Source: Hymenolepis diminuta (taxonomy: Eukaryota > Platyhelminthes > Cestoda > Cyclophyllidea > Hymenolepididae). Taken from it: a stretch of 64,000 nucleotides of DNA. Below the pieces are notes generated by a model. That model made no database searches. It was not told where the DNA came from and worked only from the letters and a program-made list of their open reading frames with translations. Below, piece after piece: positions 26,501 through 35,500 of this stretch. Location: the NCBI GenBank assembly GCA_900708905.1, contig CAADRB010000016.1, positions 1,832,284 to 1,896,283 on the forward strand, in the 5' to 3' direction. Within the stretch, counting starts at the first letter, position 1; the number at the start of each line of letters is the position of its first letter. The translations under genes were made by a program, and so were the position numbers.

Positions 26501-29500
26501 TACTTACCAATAAAAAGAGTATTTTTGAGTCAAGCATGTTAAATTACTGCACGATGGTTAAATAGCTGCAGCAGTTTTATTAAGACACGAAATACTCTCT
26601 AAGGCCAGTGGTAATTTTAAGTTCTATCAAAAACTTCTGAACGGTATAAAGTAGAATCTATAAAATTCCTGCTCCATTTTTCAATGTCCATTTTCTACAA
26701 CTAATTTTGTTTAAATATCTGTTTTGTTTTAATTACAAATAACGACTTTTTTCTTTTGTTAATATAAGGGGAAAATCTTCACCAAAATTTTCAACTGTTG
26801 CTAATTTGCGGAAATGAAAATAAAGATAAATATTTTCTGAAAGATAGTACAAAATAAAAACTAATTTCAAAATCACTTGCCAAGTGGCCTTCCACAATTT
26901 TCACCAGCAGAATCACTAATCCTTGAATCAAGGTCGGTCATTGCGCTTATTTCTTTTCCCTTCTCCAAGATAATATCTAGAGCTGGCCAGTCATGTGAGT
27001 AGGAGATGGACATTGGTTCACGAGATTCGTGCATTTCTGGATGAACTGGGGAGAGATTAAACGAGGTGCCGTTTCGTGAGCAGAAATTATCATCAGGTAT
27101 TCCGTCACCGTTTAAATCCACGCAGATATCAGAATCATGACCATTGCTATTTCGTTGGCGTTTGCATGGAACCTGCTTAACTGGAAAAGGAAAACATTTT
27201 AATAACAGGAAATATAACACTGAATCACCTTATTTATTACAACTGAATAAAAGATCTAGCAAGAGGTACGTTTTACATTATGATTTTAGTGTCTGCCATA
27301 AAGTCCGATGTTGTTCGTATTCAATTGGGAAAACATTACTGTCTCGAAAAAATATGGGTACCGGTATGTTGTTGGAAATGTTTTCAACTATATTTAGTAC
27401 CAAAGCATCAGCTAAAAAGGAGAGTTTGCGACGATATTCTTGCTTCCTGCTCCAGGAATACAATGAAAAACATGAGCTGTCACTGATAAAATCTATTGAA
27501 GAAATCGAAATATATTCTGCGAATACTCCTCGGCCTCAATTTAAAATGCTTAATATGTCGAGTATTCTTTAAACGGTTAATTATTTTTATGCAATGAATG
27601 AACTAAACTAAGTCTTTGGTTTAATATTTTAACATTAATAAACATTTAAATGGAAGAAAAATATTTTTTAAATTTCATTTTGAAAGGGGAATCCTGGAAT
27701 AAAGCAAATTATTCGAGCAATTAAACCTGGAATCGAGTTAACTGGGTAGGAGAACTTGTAATCAATTCTCAAATATTCTTCGAATCATTTGAAAGACCAC
27801 TTTTTACTTAACGCAATTATAAATGCTTTAGGTTGTATCACCTCAAATATTTCCACCTCTTCGGTTTAGTTTCAATTCAGAAAATTAAGACAATTTCAAA
27901 TGTTCTGGTAATAAGAGTAAATATATGAGCAACGATTAACAAGGTATCTTTGCTGATATGTTTTAAATACGAAATTTATAAGATTAACAAGAATGAACCA
28001 GCAATTTACAGCATTCATGATAGTGAAGGCTTTGCTGATAGACTGGAAAGTAACCTGATTTGCAACGACAGGTACGCGGGTCTCCATTTCGTGAGGAGCA
28101 TTCTGCATTTCGTGGTCTGCATATTAGATCTGCGTCATTGCATAGCTCACCAACGTCCACTAATTAATAAAAGAAATTAATTGAAATAAATAGTATCAAT
28201 TTTGTAATTGAGGGTAAGAGCAAAACATAAATACAAATTTAAAAATTTAAATTACCAAGAATTGCTCTACAAAATGCCCACGGAGATAGACTCTGGTCAT
28301 TTGAGGCATAAACTTGTTTTGGCATGGGCATCGCGGTCTTGTAGGGGCACGAGCAGCCAAATTTTGGTCTTAAAGAGGGAAAACTGCCTTTTATGCAATA
28401 TTTGAGTAGTATTAATATAACGCGATGCATTTTTGAGCATGTTTTTATATAACTTCCTTTAGTATTTAGAACAAATAAATTAAAAAACTGTTGTAATTAT
28501 ATATTCAAAACATAGATGTCCCTTATCAAAAAAACTTAAAAAAATGTAGCATAAACACAAAATTATTTTCAAGTGTTAAAAAAGGATTAATAATAGAAAG
28601 AAAGAAAAAGTGTGCTCTCTGTACCATTTATTAAATGTTAAATAAAGTAATGAATGAAGAAACTTACGTTTTATTTTCACTATCACCTTTATCTGGCGTA
28701 TCGGCGTAGAAGCAAATCCCATTGATTTGGGTACACTTCTCGCAGAAGCTATTGTTAGTTTGTTTTTCTGCCAAATTCCCTATAAAATCCGAAGAAAAAA
28801 GGCAGAAAATAATGCCCAGTCTCACAATATTTGCCCATTTTTCAAAACAGGCGTTGGATTTGACAATTCAACCAAAAAACCTGAGCTTCATTAATATTTA
28901 ATCGACACAGTGGGTTATTTTTATCTTTACACGCTCCCCACAATCTCAAAGAGAATGCAGCAGAATGAATTTTATGCGAAATGTGCCACGCTTATGGTTT
29001 TTTGCCCACTTTCAAGTTGGTCGTTCACAGGAACAGCACAGGGAATTAATTTGTAACGCTCTAGTTTACTAAGCAAATTGAAAACCATGCGGAAATGATG
29101 AAAGTAGCCAACAATATGGCAGATAAAAGGAGTCCCGTACGAAGTGGTAAACAAAATATTGCCAACAACAATTTGTTTTTAAAGGGTCAGTACTGTTGCG
29201 AAAAAGCTTCACTCATAATGATTACGATCCTATTGTTAATTTACGATTATAAATTAAATTATGTAAAGCCATGATACAAAGACACAATTAGTGGTTTAAT
29301 AAACAAGAAAAAACGAAATAATTTAAAAAAATATTTCTTAAATTTAATTTATTAATACTAAATTTGTCCAAATTGAATCAATCAACAATCCGACAAATAT
29401 GCAATAACTGAAATTAGAAAATGTAGATGAATGAAAATCTTCATTCTCAAATCTCCATACTCCCTGTAATTATTGTCCAGTTACCCTGACTGCTGAGCTC

Positions 29501-32500
29501 TAAACTGATGCTTTCAACAGATAGATTTTGACAACAATTAGGGCTATGCAGATCCGCTAAGTTGTCTTTGCACTCTTTAATATAATATAAATTACATGTT
29601 CGTTTATTAAGATACAGACAATATACTATTCGAACCAGCTGATGCATAGTCACAGTAGAGACGAAATACTTTTGGAAAGGCTTGGGAGATTTTAGCCATG
29701 CGATTCGGGATGCTTAATATTTCTCACGGTCCGAAGAATTGATACTTCTGCTTCTTCAAATGACTTTTTACAAGGCCTGAACTAATCCTGATACCAACAA
29801 TAAGGATGACATTCTGCCATGTGTCATTTCGATCTCAGTAAATTTTGTATTAAAACCTATTCTCCACATGACAAAATGGTATCTTATATGCTGCATTTTT
29901 AAAGAAACCAAAATTTATTTAAAGCTATGATTAAGATAGTTCCAGTTCAACTATTTTTACTCGATTGTGAGTAGTAATGTTGTTCAATCTATTTTTTCAC
30001 TCCGAAATAAGAATTTAAATAGGTAAATGCACAACTTTTAAAATAAAATTTGCCGTGAGAAAAGAAGTGAACTTAATCGATTTATGATCGAAAACTCATT
30101 GTTTTAAGTAAACTCTGTCTTGAAATGTTTAAGGTCATATCCTCTGAGAGAAGGTTTGGATTGAAAGTAATCAGGAGCTCCAAAGTAACGGATTGAATGC
30201 GTTTGTAATAGTGTAAGTTTATTACCTCTAATGCGTATATAAACAACCATGTTATTAACAGGAATCCAGGGAATTAAAACGGCTTTCTGAAAATATTATT
30301 TCCTAATCTCATTCAGGCAGCTAATTAAATACCGTGAATGTGAATGCAGTAATCTATTTTTAAGTTATTTATTTCAGGAAATTTTAAACTAAGTGTAGTT
30401 AAAACTAATATATAAAAATCTGAAAACCTTTTTAAAATAAAATCAAATTTTCTCTAAATCCGTCGTTCACAATTGTAACATAAAAACAATTCATTTTGGT
30501 TTTAATTGAGAGAAGTAATAAACCAATTAAGTTCAAAATACCGAGTTTTGTTTGTGCTGTAGGGAAAAATGACAATAATTATTATAAAAAAGTTTACATT
30601 TCATAAAAATTTAATTGGTTGAATGATTCGCAGCGTCAGTAAAAAGAATCATTTCAAATCTCTTTTGATCTGAAATGATTAACCACCTTCCTTCGATTAA
30701 CTCTTGAATCATTCTCTGGCGCCAATTCTTAATAATTAAAATTCGTCTAACTTTTTGATGTTACACATATCCATAAAAAGTGAATGAAAGATCAAGTAAA
30801 TATTAAAATATCAACTCCTAATTTCATGAATGAAGTGTAAACACTTTGAAGAAGGTGGAAGGTACCCCCTAAAATCTAATTTCATTTAATATATTCTTGA
30901 ACAGCGGGAAATCTGCGAAATTCAACCAAAAAATTATGACTCTAAACATATTAATTTTGGCGGAAAATACGCCAAATTAGAGTCGTATTTATCGCTGAAA
31001 AACTTCATCCATTTATGCCTACTAAAATGATATAAATATATGCAATTTCCCCACTTTAAAATCACCTATGTTTATGTCATCTCTTTGTTTATCCAAAGTA
31101 TTCATGAAAACTAAGTAGTTTATTTATGAAATTCCTCCACTTTGAATCAAAGCAGAAGCTGCCTTTTACCACCCTAATAAACTTCCAGAACATTTTAGGA
31201 AACTCGACAATTTTTGCGCCATTAAAAGCCACCGATATTAATGCATTTTTCTCAAATCCTCCAGAGGCCAAAAACTGTTAAGATGCGATTTCCTTAATGC
31301 GAATATCTCCTCAACGTTTCCAACAAAGCTTTTAATTTTATGCTTAAACCCTCTTTGCTTCACTTGAAATATGCCCCAGCTTGCCATTATCTTATCAAAC
31401 ATTTAAATATTTCGCGAATTACCAAAAATCTAATTTTTTTAAAAAGTGGAAATCTGTTCCAGTATGAAAAATATATTATTAGTAAGCTTGATAATTCATA
31501 AAATCGGCAATAAAGTGACTTATGTTTTTCAGTAGTATTTAAAGGGTCTATTTTAGCGCTGGAAATGAAAACAGAGCATATACAGATTTTCTTTTTCATT
31601 AAATAAATGAATTAATATTATAGCTTAATGAAATACTAATTTTAAATAATTTTAATGTGTATTAGGTGTATTTTGGTTTAATATGTATGATATCTGTAAG
31701 ATTAAATTTTTTAATCATCTCGTCTCGGTTTTGTCAAAACTGTAAGCTGAAGAGTATTATGAGGAATCCTTTCCTTGCCTTTCCTTGCATTGAAATAAAA
31801 ATTAAACTGACGGGGTCAGACGACTATCACAACCAAAAATCGGTATAGAAGCACTGGAAATCGGAGATAAGCATTCGCATTTCGGAATGTGAACTAAACA
31901 TTTAGTAGAGATTTACAAGTCGAATCAAAAAACCAGATGAAGTAAGATACTAGGGTATTTCCACATTCCGCACAGCCTCCTTTTAGACCCTCGCTCTATT
32001 ATGATTTGCTGGATTTTTCTGTTAACCGATTCCCGTAGTTTCTCACAGTTAAAAGTGTAACTTTTTGTATTATTGTAAAAAATAATAATGCACAATATTT
32101 AAATCAGGCAATTATAATATGTTTAATATATTTAACAGAGGTTCATTCATTTTATGGATAATTGCTAATGAATGCCACATATTTTACCTGATAAATGTAA
32201 AAAGAGAAAAATAAATTTTATTTGGACCAAAATTTAAATTTAACTCATTTTTGTAGAATCGTTGTCCACTATTTTCCGAGGAAAATATGCTGAAAGTGGA
32301 GTTTCAATTATAATGAGAAATGCTGGTTCCTTTGAGTAGAAAAGAGTGAAATATCAAATTTCTGAAGGAAACGAGTTAGATGAAGAAAACTGATGTGCGA
32401 TTTTTTTGGAAGTGAACGATCGTCTGGACAAACTTAGTAGAAGACGCAAACGCTCGCTATTATTTGTTTTAGTGAAACATGGATTCGGATATCTAAAGGC

Positions 32501-35500
32501 CGTCTATCAAAAGGAAGTACGTAATGGATTATGCTGTTTAAAGTGATTACTGCAGAATTAGTTTGAACTGTAAAAATTCCATTTATTCCATTTAAAAAAT
32601 TTTACTGAAAGGAAGACAAAATGTAAACACCGTTTTTAGATAAGCCATTCGAAAACTGTTGGAACCCTTTTCTTACTATTGGTTCTCTCTCCCTTTAGTC
32701 ATCATTTTTCATGAATTTTGTGACTTTCTTTTTTAAATATGCAGGCTTTTAATTTGCTGCTAGCGGAAATAACTCTGGAAATGATGCAAGGAATCATTCT
32801 TACTCAAAGAGAAAAAGGAGGGTGAATATAGAGACACGAATTAACTTACAAATGAGAGAGAAATTCCTTGCGTTTTATCTAATGAAAGCCAGAGTATGAG
32901 ACGGTCAAGTGTGTAAAGAAATTACTCTGTGAATCAAATGTTCAAATAAATAAATAAATAAAGACCATAAAATCTCAACATTTATTAAAAATTCAATTCC
33001 ATTCTCTACCCTTTATCCCTTTTTAAATTAATTTACTGTTCCACATGCATAGATACCTTCCAACGAATAAAAGTAGAAAAATGACCCTCTCGTGGATAAC
33101 GTCAATCCTAAATTAAACTACATAGTGCGCTAACGAAATATTTTAATATCTATTTGTAATAGAATTTCTAAAAGCAAATAATAAATTTTCAAGTAAATCT
33201 AATTCTGGTAAAAGTTTCTTGCTATTAATACTCTCTCCCATGATATTGCATTTTTTATGGTAAAATAATAGATTCATTTATTCAAATATAGGAAACGTAA
33301 ATTCCTGAATATAATAAAACGAGTATAATCAAGAAATTCAAAGTAGTTGACTTACGACAAGCATGTTCTTGAGCGACATATACAGTTCCTCCAGGACACG
33401 CGCAGAAACCGGCTCCTGGATGACAAATGCTGTTTTTGACGTGAATGCAGTCCTTGTCAACATGACAGCTCAGTGACGTTAGTACTAAGTGAAGAAAATA
33501 AGTTTTACAATATCTAATTAACACAACTAGGTTGACAGTCTGCAACTTCCCGATTAAATGCACCTAAAGCAGAGACCATTAGAGTTAGGCATATTCAATA
33601 ACAATGTTTTTAAAAGGAGACGAAGACTATTAGATTGGTAATAGGTTACTTAGATAATGATGTTATTTTGATAATTATTTGCCTAATTTAAAAAAAATAC
33701 GATTAGCATTACCAACCGCAAATCAAATTTCTGAAGTCTCCTTCCCCTTTTTGGAGGATACCTATGCCTCTTTCTGCAGATATTCCAATATATGAGTCAT
33801 CGGCCAGATTTCAGAAAATTAATCAGAATATTTCAGCACGAAAAAATGTTAAGGCAACTGAAAAACCGTTATAATTTTACTATTTGTGAAGATGATAGAG
33901 AAATTTGTCAATAACTCTCTTTCATATTTCAAACCCTCCCTCCAATAATAACAGAATATAATAAAATGACGTATTTAAGAATTTAATCTTTAATAAATTT
34001 AATAGTCAACAATGTGTTTGAGGTTGCGGTTCCACCAGTTGCAGTTTAAGATAAATAATTTTAGTGAACCGACTGTCTTATGCCATACGGACATGTCAGC
34101 ATCTGCGACTTTGTCTACAACCGTCTGGAAATGTGTGTCTATCAAAATATTGTTACATTCCATTACAAAACTTCTCCATTTTGATGGAATAGAACTTTGA
34201 AATATGTTCTGCATATGGCGTTCATAAACTTGTTCTCTCAATTCCATATTTAATGTTTAATGTAATCAGCTTACCAACACATCGTCTCGTTTATTTATTT
34301 AAAATTCTATTTTAATTATTTCAATGACACAGGTTTTCGTTTTTGTTAATATCATATTTACCTACCATTATATATTTAGGGAAATTTTGTCTCATATAAT
34401 CCCATAGTTATTTGTTACTACTTTCCTTGTTCCAAAAGAACATTCTTGGATTTTAAAATAAAGATTTTCATAGATAATTTGTGTATCTATAATTTTTTTA
34501 AGATTTAAGAAAAAGATTTGAATTCTCAATTTACATTTTTATTTAAATGAATACATCATTTGCTATTTCTGAATTTCTTAAATGTAACTGAATCTAACTC
34601 CACAATTTTGTTTAAAATATCCTTTTATTGAATTATTTCTGGAATATTCGAACAGATACGAAAATTAAAGAAATTTACTCAAATCAGTTGGGTAATTACC
34701 AACCAAGTTTAGAAAAAAACATGATGAGGTATAATTTTTTACCCCTCATTAAATTAAATTTGAAATATATTTATTTAACCACACTTTTGAACACAACGTA
34801 TACAGTGTTTAATCCAGGACTTAAAGTAGTTTGAGTAAGAGGTCGGTGGCAGATTGGTCGTCACCCACGTCTGTCATATCATAGTTTAGGATTTTGATTT
34901 CTATCAGCACACAGTTAGTAAGTGAAATGGCCAACAGCAATGGTTAAGTCTAGCCAATGAGTGTGGCAGAATTCGAATCTCTCATCAGGGAGGCTCCATG
35001 AGGCTACTCTCTACCCAAGATGAGTCTTGGAAAACGCTCGCATAACGAGCTTGGGAAACGTTATTACTCTATTTAATATATCAAGACAATCTATTTGAAT
35101 AAGTAGCTCATCTATTAGCGAGTTTAAAGAAGGTGCATATTCGATATAATAGACAACGAATGCCCAACGATAACAAGTAATTTCAGTTTATATTCTAATT
35201 TGAGTAGAACAACAAACCAAAAATCTTTCGAATTCCATAAGCTTCTCTCCAAAAACTATAACCGCAAACCTATGCATCCACCTGTTTGATTAGTGTAATA
35301 GGAGTAGCCCTATGCATAAATGGCGATTTTATTATCTCCAAATGGGCTGAAAACCCAAATTATTAATGAAGCAGAAATCAAAAACAGTAGGGAAGTATAC
35401 AAATAGAAACAGAAACCACAAGATTGATACAAAGGTAATATCAAGTATTTTCTGCATATATACGACATTAAAAAAGAGAAAGAAGTAAGAAAACGTCCTA

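Larger units (their letters stand above)
28780..33355 (-). other. ZP gene intron (4.6 kb)
   Basis: It holds a possible extra cassette at 29485-29574 and a dispersed-repeat copy at about 31840-32065. A 10-base direct tandem duplication (cctttccttg, 31768-31787) also lies here. Otherwise it is AT-rich and featureless. Confidence 0.6.
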
